From Candidatus Treponema merdequi (GTDB lineage: Bacteria; Spirochaetota; Spirochaetia; Treponematales; Treponemataceae), in assembly GCA_018064525.1 (NCBI GenBank), contig JAGHVB010000020.1, forward strand, positions 112,633 through 176,632: a stretch of DNA of 64,000 bases, read 5' to 3'. A program made the position numbers and the translations under genes. Numbering within the stretch: position 1 is the first letter of the stretch; every line of letters starts with the position of its first letter. Below are positions 49,268 to 60,009 of the stretch, one piece after another. The notes under the pieces are model-generated. The model made no database searches. It saw only the letters and a program-made list of their open reading frames with translations, and was not told where the DNA came from.

Positions 49268-52200
49268 ATGAAAATCTCTTACAATGAGTTTCACGTAAGT
49301 AAAGAGGTGCGAGACAGATGTCAGTTCAGTAACCTTTTGTATTCAATTACAGGTGATGTTGTTATTTCTGACATGAAGGCAGTGCGCGTTTTTACTCAGA
49401 AGTTGAATGCATATTTAGATAAAATCGGATTAAAAGAAAAACGTGTTTCGGCCGGAAGTATCAATGCGATGGGACTTATCGATGAGATTTTCCATTACTG
49501 CTGCATGCTCTACAGAAAATCAAAATGTGGAACTGCATTTTCAGATGCCTTAAAAAATCTTGAAGGCATTTACGGAAAAGAAGCAATCGACGAACTTATC
49601 ATTCAGTTTAATACAGAGTTTCCGCCTGCAGAAGTTTATCGCGGAGAAAAAACTTTAAAAAAATATCTGTCAGAAACTACAATCGATGCCGGAACAGGAA
49701 ATCTTCGCACAAACCGCGAATCATCTTTTGAAGAAATGATACTTCTTCATCTTGAAAATGAAAATCCTGCGTTCCTTCCATTTTCGATTATGTTCAATGA
49801 TCAGAAGCTTGCACGCAATCCGCTTTATCATAAGACATGGGCAGATGTTCAGAAATATTTTGCAACGCTTCCGGTTTTTGGTCCGTTCAATCATGATCTC
49901 ATAAACTTTTTACGCGAACCTGTTGTATTTAGTCCGACAAGTCTTCGCGGTCAGCTTGAGTACATTCAGAAAAACTGGATGATGCTTTTGGGAGACTGGT
50001 TAAAGAGACTTCTTTCAGGTCTTGATGTTTTGAGCGAAGAAGAAAAAGCTATGTGGAATGGAATCGCAGGCGGCGATGTTGAAATACCTGCGATGAGTTT
50101 TGAAAATCTTATGAACGAATATGAACGGTTCAGTGCAGACAGCGAATGGATGCCGAAAGTTGTTCTTATGGCAAAGACAGTTCTCGTATGGCTCGACCAG
50201 CTTTCAAAAAAATACGGCCGTACGATTGATCGTCTTGATCTTATTCCTGATGAAGAACTTGATGCTCTCCGCGATGAAGGATTTACTGGTCTCTGGCTCA
50301 TCGGTCTCTGGCAGCGTTCAAATGCAAGTAAAAGAATCAAACAGATTTGTGGAAATCCTGAAGCAGCAGCGTCTGCTTACAGTTTGATGGAATATAATAT
50401 TGCAGAAAACCTTGGCGGATGGAGTGCTCTCGAAAACTTACGCGCACGTCTTTGGAAGCGCGGAATCAGACTCGCATCTGATATGGTTCCAAATCACACA
50501 GGAATGGACGGACGATGGGTAATTGAAAAACCTGATTTGTTTGTTCAGCGCCGTGACAATCCTTTTCCGCAGTATACATACAACGGCGAAAATCTTTCGC
50601 ACGACAGCCGCGTCGGCGTTTATCTTGAAGACCATTATTATTCAAAAAATGACTGCGCCGTCGTATTCAAACGAGTTGACCATTACACAGGAGACACCCG
50701 TTATATTTACCACGGCAACGACGGCACAGGTCTCCCTTGGAACGACACAGCTCAGATTGACTTCTTAAATCCTGCCGCTCGCGAAGCTGTCATTCAGGAA
50801 ATTTTACATGTTGCAAGAAACTTTCCGATCATCAGATTTGATGCCGCAATGGTACTTGCAAAAAAACATATCCGCAGACTCTGGTATCCGGAACCAGGAC
50901 ACGGAGGTGACATTGCGACAAGATCAGAAACAGGTCTTTCAACACAGCAGTTTAACGACGCAATTCCAAATGAATTCTGGAGAGAAGTTGTTGACCGCGT
51001 TGCAAAAGAATGCCCTGATACACTTTTACTTGCAGAAGCATTCTGGATGATGGAAGGATACTTTGTCCGCACTCTCGGTATGCATCGCGTTTATAATTCA
51101 GCATTCATGAATATGCTCAAAAAAGAAGAAAACCAGAAGTACCGTGATACAGTAAAAAATACAATCAAATTTGATCCTCAGATTTTAAAACGCTACGTAA
51201 ACTTTATGAACAACCCTGACGAAGAAACTGCGGTTGCTCAGTTTGGAAAAGGTGATAAATATTTCGGCGTATGTACTTTGATGATTACAATGCCTGGTCT
51301 TCCGATGTTCGGTCACGGACAGATTGAAGGCTTTGAAGAAAAATACGGAATGGAATATACAAAAGCTTATAAAAACGAAACACCTGATCAGGGACTTTTC
51401 GAAAGACACAAGCACGATATATTCCCGCTCATGAAAAAACGATATCTCTTTTCTCAGAGCGAAGACTTTTTGTTCTATGATGTTTGGGATAACGGTCATG
51501 TAAATGAAAATGTTTTTGCATATTCAAACAGAGCCGGAAACGAAAGAGCAGTTGTTTTTTATAACAACAAATATGATCGCGCTTCCGGATGGATCAAGCA
51601 GTCTTGTGAATATGCAGTTAAAAACGGTGATGGAATTTTGATGCAGACAAGAAGCATCGCAGAAGGCCTTGGTCTTACAGGTGATGCAGATAATTATTTA
51701 ATTTTCAGGGAACAGAGATCTGATCTGTGGTACATCAGAAAATCAAGTGATATCTGTGAAAAAGGTCTGTACTTAAGCCTCAACGGTTTTGAATCACAGG
51801 TAATGATGGATATCATTCAGGTCCGCGACACAGAAGATAAAAAATACAGTACACTCTGTTCTGTATTGAACGGACGCGGAACTTATAATCTTGAAGAAGA
51901 ATGGGATGAAATCAGATACAAAGATCTTTATAAAGCTCTTGAAGATTTTGTAAGCGCAGATTTCTTTAACGGACTTGAACTTGTGTTTGAAAAATCTTCA
52001 GATGCACAGCTGACAAAATTTATTGCAGGTCTTAAAAAGAAAGGTGAATCATTCTACAAGACTGCAAATCTGTTTGTAGAAAAAGAATATAAAGCAAAAG
52101 ATCTTAAAGTAAAACTTCTGACTCCTCAGAAACAGTTTGATTCATTTGCAAAAACTGCAAAAAAACTTTTCAAAGTTTATACATCAGGACTTGCTGCATC

Positions 52201-53224
52201 TTCAAAACAGAAAGAAAAACCAGAATTCTTGAAAGCGCTTAAGACAGCATGCAAAAACGAAAAGCCTGTAGACTTTATTTTTGCCGGAATCGAAAACGAT
52301 ATTCTTTCAAAAGAAATCTTCATGATTTCTGCAGTTGCATTTGCACTTTCTGACATGTCTTTTGCAGCTAAATGGTCTCTTTCAAGAAAAGTAATTCAAA
52401 TTCTTAAAAAGAATAAAATTAAAAATGCAGATTCTTATCGCTGGAATCTCGACAGACTTTTCAGAATACTTGTCGTTTCAAATAAAGTTTATACCGGAAA
52501 AGATAAAAAAACTTCACTCAAAGAAGTTGCTGATTATCTTATGAACAGTTCTTATTCAAATATTCTTGTCGGTGCAAACAGTTTTGACAATACGATGTGG
52601 TTTAATAAAGAAGCATGTGACAGTGCACTTTATATTTTTGTTACATCAAACTTTATTGCAAACCTCGATGCAAAAGCAAAAGATATTTTTGAAGCTTATG
52701 TTGAATTGACAAATGCCCAGACTCTTTCTGAATATAAGTGCCGTCAGTTTAGTGAAGTTTTCGAACAGAAGAAAGCTCCTGCTAAAAAAGCTTCTTCAAA
52801 GAAAACGACAGCTGTAAAAAAGGCTTCATCGTCAAAGAAAACTGCAGTTACAAAAAAATCTGCATCAGTAAAGAAAACTGGAAATTCGAAGAAAGCAGCA
52901 TCTGAAAAAAAGACATCGGCTGCAAAAAAATCTTCAGCAGCTAAAAAAGCAATGGTGCCAAAAAAGACATCAACTGTAAAAAAATCGTCTGCTGCAAAAA
53001 AAACTGCATCTGCAAAGAAAACTTCATCTGTTAAAAATACAACAGCTAAAAAAACAGCAGTCTCTAAAAAAACTTCTGCCGTAAAGAAGCCTGTATCAGC
53101 AAAAACAGCTTCTAAAAAAACAGCTGCAAAAAAATCTACTTCTGTAAAAAAGCCAACCTCAGTAAAAAAGACAGCGGCAGTTAAAAAGACATCGACTGCA
53201 AAAAAGACGTCAAAAAAGAAATAG
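49268..53224 (+). CDS. GH13 alpha-amylase-family glycosidase with Lys/Ala/Ser-rich histone-H1-like C-terminal tail
   Basis: ASDMVPNHTGMDGRW, IIRFDAAMVLAKKHIR, LLLAEAFWMMEGYF; tail KKAPAKKASSKKTTAVKKA...KKTSKKK. Confidence 0.92.
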   Translation: MKISYNEFHVSKEVRDRCQFSNLLYSITGDVVISDMKAVRVFTQKLNAYLDKIGLKEKRVSAGSINAMGLIDEIFHYCCMLYRKSKCGTAFSDALKNLEGIYGKEAIDELIIQFNTEFPPAEVYRGEKTLKKYLSETTIDAGTGNLRTNRESSFEEMILLHLENENPAFLPFSIMFNDQKLARNPLYHKTWADVQKYFATLPVFGPFNHDLINFLREPVVFSPTSLRGQLEYIQKNWMMLLGDWLKRLLSGLDVLSEEEKAMWNGIAGGDVEIPAMSFENLMNEYERFSADSEWMPKVVLMAKTVLVWLDQLSKKYGRTIDRLDLIPDEELDALRDEGFTGLWLIGLWQRSNASKRIKQICGNPEAAASAYSLMEYNIAENLGGWSALENLRARLWKRGIRLASDMVPNHTGMDGRWVIEKPDLFVQRRDNPFPQYTYNGENLSHDSRVGVYLEDHYYSKNDCAVVFKRVDHYTGDTRYIYHGNDGTGLPWNDTAQIDFLNPAAREAVIQEILHVARNFPIIRFDAAMVLAKKHIRRLWYPEPGHGGDIATRSETGLSTQQFNDAIPNEFWREVVDRVAKECPDTLLLAEAFWMMEGYFVRTLGMHRVYNSAFMNMLKKEENQKYRDTVKNTIKFDPQILKRYVNFMNNPDEETAVAQFGKGDKYFGVCTLMITMPGLPMFGHGQIEGFEEKYGMEYTKAYKNETPDQGLFERHKHDIFPLMKKRYLFSQSEDFLFYDVWDNGHVNENVFAYSNRAGNERAVVFYNNKYDRASGWIKQSCEYAVKNGDGILMQTRSIAEGLGLTGDADNYLIFREQRSDLWYIRKSSDICEKGLYLSLNGFESQVMMDIIQVRDTEDKKYSTLCSVLNGRGTYNLEEEWDEIRYKDLYKALEDFVSADFFNGLELVFEKSSDAQLTKFIAGLKKKGESFYKTANLFVEKEYKAKDLKVKLLTPQKQFDSFAKTAKKLFKVYTSGLAASSKQKEKPEFLKALKTACKNEKPVDFIFAGIENDILSKEIFMISAVAFALSDMSFAAKWSLSRKVIQILKKNKIKNADSYRWNLDRLFRILVVSNKVYTGKDKKTSLKEVADYLMNSSYSNILVGANSFDNTMWFNKEACDSALYIFVTSNFIANLDAKAKDIFEAYVELTNAQTLSEYKCRQFSEVFEQKKAPAKKASSKKTTAVKKASSSKKTAVTKKSASVKKTGNSKKAASEKKTSAAKKSSAAKKAMVPKKTSTVKKSSAAKKTASAKKTSSVKNTTAKKTAVSKKTSAVKKPVSAKTASKKTAAKKSTSVKKPTSVKKTAAVKKTSTAKKTSKKK

Positions 53225-53251
53225 CACAAATCAATAAGATTTCTTAAAATC

Positions 53252-53288
53252 AAAAGACCGCTTCATTTTTCTTGAAGCGGTCTTTTTT
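53252..53288. terminator. Bidirectional terminator between convergent genes
   Basis: AAAAGACCGCTTCA ... TGAAGCGGTCTTTT. Confidence 0.95.
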
Positions 53289-53315
53289 ATAAACTGACTG
53301 TAATTTTAAGATGCC

Positions 53316-54626
53316 TTATTTAGCAAGTTCCATCAGAATATTTTTTAACTGTTCTTTTGAAGAAACAGAATCCTTTTTGATTTCAAAAGGCTTTTTAACA
53401 GCTTTGATAAAATCTGGAATTTCAATTGTTTCTCCGATTGTTTCTTTAATAAAATCGGCAGAGTAACCCGGATGAAAGCGGTCAATCAGAACAATTGCTC
53501 CACCTTCTTCATCGATAAGGTCCTGATTTTTAAGAGCGGCAGCGTAGGCTTTTGCAGTGTAATAGTCAGAACATTTTTTGTATTTTGAATAAAGATGTTT
53601 TTCTGCTTCATCAATTTCATTTTCAGAAATCTCTGCTGGAAAGACAAAGCTTTTCATCATTGCGGAGTAGTGTGAAAAGAAATCTTCAAGCCGTTCGAGA
53701 TTTGCAGGGTCTGATGCATCTGCAGTCGATTTTCCTTTTAAAGAAACGCGGCTGTCTGTGATGACAGGATTTCCGAGTTTATCAATTGAAAGCTGGTCTG
53801 TTGCCGGTACGATAAATCCCGAAACTGGAAGTGAAAGTCTCCAGCTGTAAAGTCCTGCTATCAGGTTTCCGTAGTTTTCAGAATCGAGAGCATAGTAAAT
53901 ATCACTTGAGATTTTATTTTTGAGTCTTGTAAATGCGTAAGTAAAAAAGAATGTCTGAGGAATGAGACGGCCGATATTTGCAGTCGTAGAAACCGTGAGA
54001 TTCAGTTTTGAAACAAATTCTTTATCAGAAAAAATTTCTTTTATAAGTTCGTGACATCTGTCTGTGTCACCGTCGACTTCTACAGGATAAATATTTCCGC
54101 CGTTCCAGACTAAATCTTCATCACAAAGTCCGCACACTTTTCCTTTTGGAAAAATGAGAACGCTTTTAATATGCTTTTTCCCTCTAAGAGCTTTTGCAGC
54201 AAGAGCTCCGTGAATGCCTGTCGTAAAGTCCAGAAGAATTGCATTTTTATTTTCGAGGATAAGAGTTGTTTCAAGCATTGCGGTAAGATAAAAAACACCA
54301 AAGTCACGGAAACTTCCAGTCGGACCGTGAAATAATTCCAGTGAAAAAAGTTTATCGTCGAGCTGTTTTAATACAGGTTCAAATGAAAACGCTTTTTCAG
54401 CAATTGTCTCACAGATGATAGGAGAATATTCATTTCCGATAAAAGCACTTGTCAGAGCACCTGCAATCGAATTAAAAGATGTCTTTTCGTTTGTATATAA
54501 AATCCATTTTCGTAAATCTGCAGTTCCATCAGGAACATAAAGCCCGCCGTCCTGCGGCATGCAGTGTGAAATTGCATTTGCAAAGCTTGCGTTTACTGTT
54601 TTGTCTCTCGTACTCGTTAATCTCAT
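53316..54626 (-). CDS. thrC: Threonine synthase
   Basis: GGLYVPDGTADLRKW; LELFHGPTGSFRDFGVFYLTAML. Confidence 0.92.
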   Translation of the reverse strand: MRLTSTRDKTVNASFANAISHCMPQDGGLYVPDGTADLRKWILYTNEKTSFNSIAGALTSAFIGNEYSPIICETIAEKAFSFEPVLKQLDDKLFSLELFHGPTGSFRDFGVFYLTAMLETTLILENKNAILLDFTTGIHGALAAKALRGKKHIKSVLIFPKGKVCGLCDEDLVWNGGNIYPVEVDGDTDRCHELIKEIFSDKEFVSKLNLTVSTTANIGRLIPQTFFFTYAFTRLKNKISSDIYYALDSENYGNLIAGLYSWRLSLPVSGFIVPATDQLSIDKLGNPVITDSRVSLKGKSTADASDPANLERLEDFFSHYSAMMKSFVFPAEISENEIDEAEKHLYSKYKKCSDYYTAKAYAAALKNQDLIDEEGGAIVLIDRFHPGYSADFIKETIGETIEIPDFIKAVKKPFEIKKDSVSSKEQLKNILMELAK

Positions 54627-54686
54627 AACTTCAATTATACCAAAGAGAGTGGATTTTTTCCATAATTTGCCTTATTCTATAACTTA

Positions 54687-55955
54687 ATGAAATACTTAGA
54701 ATTCAATTCAAAAGAATGCGATGAACTTTTAGATCGCTTTGTAAAATATACGAAAATCCATTCAACAAGCAGTTCAGAAAATGCAGATAATGGAATTTGT
54801 CCGTCCACATCTGAACAGTTTGAGTTTGCACGCCAGCTTGAAAAAGAACTTGTAAGTTCAGGTTTTGACAATGTGGAACTTACCGATAAATGCTATCTGT
54901 ATGGAATGATTCCGGCATCTGCTGGATGTGAAAATGTAAAACCATTCTGTCTTCTTGCACACATGGATACGGTCGAAGAAGTTTCCGGTCTTAATGTCAA
55001 GCCGCAGATTGTAAAAAATTATGATGGAAAAATTCTCAGCCTTAAAAATTCCATCACGCTCGATCCTTCAAAAATTCCGGAACTAAAACAGGCAGCAGAT
55101 GAAAACGATACAATCATCACGACAGACGGAACGACACTTTTAGGCGGCGACGACAAAGCAGGAATTGCCGCAATCGTAACTGCACTTTCATATTTAATCT
55201 CACATAAAGAAATCAAGCACGGCCCGATAGAAGTTTTGTTTTCTCCTGACGAAGAAACAGGTCACGGCATGGACAATGTTCCGCTTGAAAAATTAAAAAG
55301 CAAATTTGCATATACAGTTGACGGCGGTCACATCGGCGAACTTGAATCAGAATGTTTCAACGCATTCCGTTCGGACATCACTTTTTTCGGAGTTCCATCA
55401 CACACAAACAATGCGCGCAAAAACAAAATGGTAAACGCAATTTCCGTTGCAGCAAAATTTTTAGAAAGTCTTCCTCACACAGAACGTCCTGAAACAACAG
55501 ACGGCCGCGAAGGTTTTTACTGCCCGCTCAAAATCGACGGCAATATGGAAAAAGCTTCTGTTTCACTTTTCCTCCGCGACTTTGACCGTGATAATATGGA
55601 AAAACGAAAATCACTTGTCGAGCAGCTTGCCTCAGCTGCGGCTGCTTCATCTGGTGCAAAGGTAGAAGTCAGGCACATCCAGCAGTACTTGAACATGAAA
55701 GAAGGCCTTGATAAAGTTCCATCTGTAAAAGAAGTTTTGATAAAAGCATACAGAGAGTGCGGAGTAGAACCTGTAATGACTCCGATCCGCGGAGGAACAG
55801 ACGGTTCCCGTCTTACAGAAATGGGAATCCCGACACCGAACATTTTTACCGGTGCCCACAATTATCACTCGGCTTCAGAATGGGTTTCGTTAAGACAGAT
55901 GCTTAAAGCAGCCGATATAATTGTTAACTTGAGTTTTCTTGTTACAAAAATATAA
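54687..55955 (+). CDS. pepT: Peptidase T
   Basis: LLDRFVKYTKIHSTSS; LLAHMDTVEEVSG; TLLGGDDKAGIAAIVTAL; RGGTDGSRLTEMGIPTPNIFTGAHNYHSASEWV. Confidence 0.95.
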   Translation: MKYLEFNSKECDELLDRFVKYTKIHSTSSSENADNGICPSTSEQFEFARQLEKELVSSGFDNVELTDKCYLYGMIPASAGCENVKPFCLLAHMDTVEEVSGLNVKPQIVKNYDGKILSLKNSITLDPSKIPELKQAADENDTIITTDGTTLLGGDDKAGIAAIVTALSYLISHKEIKHGPIEVLFSPDEETGHGMDNVPLEKLKSKFAYTVDGGHIGELESECFNAFRSDITFFGVPSHTNNARKNKMVNAISVAAKFLESLPHTERPETTDGREGFYCPLKIDGNMEKASVSLFLRDFDRDNMEKRKSLVEQLASAAAASSGAKVEVRHIQQYLNMKEGLDKVPSVKEVLIKAYRECGVEPVMTPIRGGTDGSRLTEMGIPTPNIFTGAHNYHSASEWVSLRQMLKAADIIVNLSFLVTKI

Positions 55956-56001
55956 AAAGTATGTTAGACTTTGTTCAATTACATAAAAAAAGAAGGTTTT
56001 T

Positions 56002-57282
56002 ATGCATGAATATTTAATCGAAGGCGGATTTCCTATTAAGGGAACAATCACAACATGCGGAAATAAAAATTCAGCACTTCCGTGTATTGCCGCAACTTTA
56101 TTAACAGACGAAACAGTTACATTAAAAAATATACCTGCAATCGAAGACTGCGCAGTAATGTTTAAAGTACTCGAAAGTCTCGGTGCAAAAGTAGAAAAAG
56201 TTTCAGACCACACATGGACTGTAAACTGCGGTGACGTAAAGACAGCAGAAATTCCTGCAGAAATGTCAAAGAAAATCAGAGCCTCAATTCTTTTTGCAGG
56301 TCCGCTTGTTGCTCGACTTGGAAAAGCCGTAATGATGCCGCCGGGCGGAGACGTAATCGGCCGCAGAAGACTTGATACACATTTTCTTGCACTGACAGAA
56401 CTCGGAGCCAGAGTTGACATCGATGGAAAATTCATCTTTTCTGCAAATAAACTCGTAGGCGACGACATCTTCTTAGACGAAACATCAGTAACCGCAACAG
56501 AAAACGCACTCATGGCCGCAGTTCTCGCAGAAGGAAAAACAACAATCACAAACGCAGCCTCAGAACCGCACGTTCAGGATCTCTGCAACATGCTCAACGC
56601 CATGGGCGGTAAAATCACCGGAATCGGAAGCAACATCCTTTACATCGAAGGCGTAAAAAAACTTCACGGCTGTGAATTTACAATCGGACCAGACTATATG
56701 GAAATCGGTTCTTTCATCGGACTTGCAGCCGCAACCAGAGGTTCCATCAGAATCGAAAAAATAAATCCTGCCGACATGCGCCCTTTAAGAATCGCCTTTT
56801 CAAAACTCGGCATCCGCTGGGCAATCAACGGAAACACCCTCGAAGTTCCACAGGGCCAGGAACTCAAAGTAAACACAGACCTCGGCGGCCAGACACCAAA
56901 AATCGACGACTCACCGTGGCCGGGATTCCCGCCAGATTTAACATCAATCATGACTGTAGTCGCAACCCAGGTCGAAGGCAATGTCCTCATCTTTGAAAAA
57001 ATGTTCGAGTCCCGGATGTTCTTCGTAGACAAGCTCATAAACATGGGCGCCCGCATCACACTCTGTGACCCGCACCGCGCCTTAGTCTCAGGTCCGAGCG
57101 CTCTTCACGGCGACCACCTCGTTTCCCCTGACGTCCGCGCCGGCATGGCCATGGTCATCGCCGCCCTCGCAGCCCAGGGCGAAAGCCGCATCAGCAACGT
57201 CTATCAGATTGAGCGCGGTTACGAGAATTTGGTTGAACGTCTTCAGTCGCTTGGTGCGCATATCAAGAGAGTAGAAGTTTAA
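56002..57282 (+). CDS. murA: UDP-N-acetylglucosamine 1-carboxyvinyltransferase
   Basis: CGNKNSALPCIAATLLTDE; KIRASILFAGPLVARLGKAVMMPPGGDVIGRR. Confidence 0.96.
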   Translation: MHEYLIEGGFPIKGTITTCGNKNSALPCIAATLLTDETVTLKNIPAIEDCAVMFKVLESLGAKVEKVSDHTWTVNCGDVKTAEIPAEMSKKIRASILFAGPLVARLGKAVMMPPGGDVIGRRRLDTHFLALTELGARVDIDGKFIFSANKLVGDDIFLDETSVTATENALMAAVLAEGKTTITNAASEPHVQDLCNMLNAMGGKITGIGSNILYIEGVKKLHGCEFTIGPDYMEIGSFIGLAAATRGSIRIEKINPADMRPLRIAFSKLGIRWAINGNTLEVPQGQELKVNTDLGGQTPKIDDSPWPGFPPDLTSIMTVVATQVEGNVLIFEKMFESRMFFVDKLINMGARITLCDPHRALVSGPSALHGDHLVSPDVRAGMAMVIAALAAQGESRISNVYQIERGYENLVERLQSLGAHIKRVEV

Positions 57283-57320
57283 AAGGAATTTCTTGATTAC
57301 ACAAAAGAGGGAGAGTTAAA

Positions 57321-58010
57321 ATGAAAACAGTAATCATTCACGGTCAGAGTCACCAGGGTTCAACTTACAATATTGCACACAAACTGGCAGAGAAAATCAG
57401 CGGAGAAATTACAGAATTCTTTTTGCCAAAAGATTTCGGACAATTCTGCTGTGGATGTAATACCTGTTTTACAGTAACCGAAACAAAATGTCCTCACTAT
57501 AAAAAGCTTTCACCTCTTACAAAGGCAATGGATGAAGCTGACGTGATAATTCTTGCAAGTCCGGTTTATGTTTACCATGCAACCGGTGCAATGAAAGCTT
57601 TCCTTGACCATTACGGTTATCGCTGGATGGTTCACAGACCAGAAGTTTCTATGTTTAAGAAACAGGCTGTGTGTATAAGCACTGCAGCCGGCGCCGGAAT
57701 GAATTCCACAAACAAAGATATGGCAGACAACCTTTTCTACTGGGGTGTTGCAAAAATTTACAATTTTGGAATTGCCGTTGCAGCTACCGATTTCGACAGC
57801 ATAAGTGAATGTAAAAAGAAAAAAATCGAAAGTGCAACATCTTCCCTTGCAAAGAAAATCGTAAACCGCGCTCCAAAAGTAAAGCCAGGATTTAAAACCC
57901 GTGCATTTTTTTTCATCATGCATCTCATGCAGAAAAACGGATATAATCCAAAAGATGTGGAGTACTGGAAAGATCACGGCTGGACAGAAAATAAACGTCC
58001 GTGGAAGTAA
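57321..58010 (+). CDS. NAD(P)H-dependent FMN reductase / flavodoxin-like oxidoreductase
   Basis: IIHGQSHQGSTYNIAHKLAEKI; CCGCNTCF; ADVIILASPVYVYHATGAMKAFLDH. Confidence 0.88.
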   Translation: MKTVIIHGQSHQGSTYNIAHKLAEKISGEITEFFLPKDFGQFCCGCNTCFTVTETKCPHYKKLSPLTKAMDEADVIILASPVYVYHATGAMKAFLDHYGYRWMVHRPEVSMFKKQAVCISTAAGAGMNSTNKDMADNLFYWGVAKIYNFGIAVAATDFDSISECKKKKIESATSSLAKKIVNRAPKVKPGFKTRAFFFIMHLMQKNGYNPKDVEYWKDHGWTENKRPWK

Positions 58011-58080
58011 ATTCTGAAAAGAATTTATTTCTTACACCATCCATATTTCTTCTAAATTCCCCATAAAACCTCAGTAAATA

Positions 58081-58110
58081 TTGACAATACAAGCCTTGCA
58101 AAGGTATATT
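58081..58110 (+). promoter_or_regulatory. alaS promoter TTGACA-18-TATATT
   Basis: TTGACA 58081-58086, TATATT 58105-58110, 8 nt before ATG. Confidence 0.75.
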
Positions 58111-58118
58111 TTAGTATT

Positions 58119-59945
58119 ATGACATCAAACGAACTTAGAACAAAATATATTGAATTTTTTAAGTCTAAAGGTCATGCAGAAATCTCTGGACAGTCTTTGA
58201 TTCCAGAAAATGACCCATCAGTATTGTTTACAACAGCCGGAATGCATCCGCTTGTTCCTTATCTTTTAGGTGAAACTCACCCGGCCGGAACCCGTCTTAC
58301 AGATTATCAGAAATGTGTCCGCACAGGTGACATTGACGAAGTAGGCGACCCGTCACATCTTACATGTTTCGAAATGCTCGGAAACTGGTCTCTCGGTGAC
58401 TACTTTAAAAAAGATTCAATCGCATTTTCTTATGAATTTCTGACAAGCCCAAAATGGCTTGCCCTTGATCCTAAAAAAATCTCAGTAACTGTTTTTGCCG
58501 GTGACGAAAACGCTCCTCGTGACGAAGAAGCTGCTCAGATCTGGAAGGACAATGGAATGCCGGAAGACAAAATCGCTTATCTTCCTGCAAGCGACAACTG
58601 GTGGGCTGCAGGTCCGACAGGTCCATGCGGTCCGGATACAGAAATTTTCTACTGGGTTGGCGAAGGACTTCCACCACAGGGTTCAAATAAAGGAACAGAC
58701 AGCGCAAACTGGATGGAAATCTGGAATAACGTTTTCATGCAGTATAACCGCGTTGACGAAAAAACTTTAGTTCCGCTTCCAAAACAGAATGTTGATACTG
58801 GAATGGGACTTGAACGCACAAACTGTATTTTACAGGGAAAAACTTCAGTTTACCTTACAGAAGTATTCCAGCCGATCATTCACACAATCGAAACTCTTTC
58901 AGATTATACATATGGAACAGATGCAGAAAAAGACAAATCTGTCCGCATCATCGCAGACCACAGCCGTTCAGCTGTCTTTATTCTCGGTGACCAGAAAGGC
59001 TGTGTTCCGTCAAATGTCGGAGCAGGCTATGTTCTCCGCCGTCTGATCCGCCGTGCTGTTCGTCATGGAATGAAACTTGGAATCGACAAAGACTTTTTAT
59101 CAGAAATCGCTGCAACAGTTGTAGAAAATTTTAAGGCTCCATATCCGGAACTTGAACAGAACAGAGAAAAGATTTTCAAAGAACTTACAGCCGAAGAAGC
59201 AAAATTCCGCACAACCCTCAAAAAAGGCGAAGCCGAATTCCAGAAACTTCTTCCAAACCTCATGAAAAATCCTAAAAAAATCATCAGTGGAAAAGTTGCC
59301 TACAACCTCTACGAAACATACGGCTATCCTCTCGAACTCACTGAGGAGCTCGGAGCAGAAAACGGCTTTACTGTTGATGTAGAAGGATTTAAAGAAGCAG
59401 AAAAGAAACATCAGGAAGCTTCAAAAACTGTTGATGCAGGAAAAGCAAAAGGCGGACTTGCAGAACAGTCTGATGTTACTACAAAATATCACACAGCAAC
59501 ACACCTTCTTCAGCAGGCTCTCGTCAATGTTCTTGGCGATCAGGTTGCCCAGAAAGGTTCAAATATTACAAATGAACGAATGCGCTTTGACTTTACATTC
59601 GAACGCCCGATGACTCCGGAAGAAGTTAAAAAGGTAGAAGAAATCGTAAACGAAAAGATTAAAGAAGATTTACCTGTTACTATGCAGGTTATGCCTCTTG
59701 ATAAGGCAAAAGCTTCTGGTGCCCGCGCATTGTTCACAAATAAGTATGGTGAAGATGTCAAAGTCTACACAATCGGCCGTGATGTAGAAAACGACTGGTT
59801 CAGCAAAGAAGTCTGCGGTGGACCTCATGTTCAGCATACAGCCCAGATCGGAGACTTTAAGATTCAGAAGGAACAGTCAAGTTCTGCAGGCGTCCGCCGT
59901 ATCAGAGCGGTAATTTCGGGCGGTCTTCCGCTTGATCCGCAGTAA
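58119..59945 (+). CDS. alaS: Alanine--tRNA ligase (short spirochaete-type, no C-Ala domain)
   Basis: 608 aa; FFKSKGHAEISGQSLIPENDPSVLFTTAGM; editing-site HTATH and CGGPH motifs. Confidence 0.97.
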   Translation: MTSNELRTKYIEFFKSKGHAEISGQSLIPENDPSVLFTTAGMHPLVPYLLGETHPAGTRLTDYQKCVRTGDIDEVGDPSHLTCFEMLGNWSLGDYFKKDSIAFSYEFLTSPKWLALDPKKISVTVFAGDENAPRDEEAAQIWKDNGMPEDKIAYLPASDNWWAAGPTGPCGPDTEIFYWVGEGLPPQGSNKGTDSANWMEIWNNVFMQYNRVDEKTLVPLPKQNVDTGMGLERTNCILQGKTSVYLTEVFQPIIHTIETLSDYTYGTDAEKDKSVRIIADHSRSAVFILGDQKGCVPSNVGAGYVLRRLIRRAVRHGMKLGIDKDFLSEIAATVVENFKAPYPELEQNREKIFKELTAEEAKFRTTLKKGEAEFQKLLPNLMKNPKKIISGKVAYNLYETYGYPLELTEELGAENGFTVDVEGFKEAEKKHQEASKTVDAGKAKGGLAEQSDVTTKYHTATHLLQQALVNVLGDQVAQKGSNITNERMRFDFTFERPMTPEEVKKVEEIVNEKIKEDLPVTMQVMPLDKAKASGARALFTNKYGEDVKVYTIGRDVENDWFSKEVCGGPHVQHTAQIGDFKIQKEQSSSAGVRRIRAVISGGLPLDPQ

Positions 59946-60009
59946 AAATACTGGTTCGGTGTAACCAAATAAGACAAAATTGTTTATTACTATTAGGAAG
60001 GTAAAAGAT

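Noticed and set aside
52744-53253. Minus-strand 169-aa ORF rich in F/V/D
   Set aside because: It is the antisense shadow of the Lys-rich H1-like tail.
58119-59945. Short AlaRS (608 aa) as a truncated gene
   Set aside because: Editing-domain motifs are intact and C-Ala-less AlaRS of about 600 aa is known in spirochaetes.
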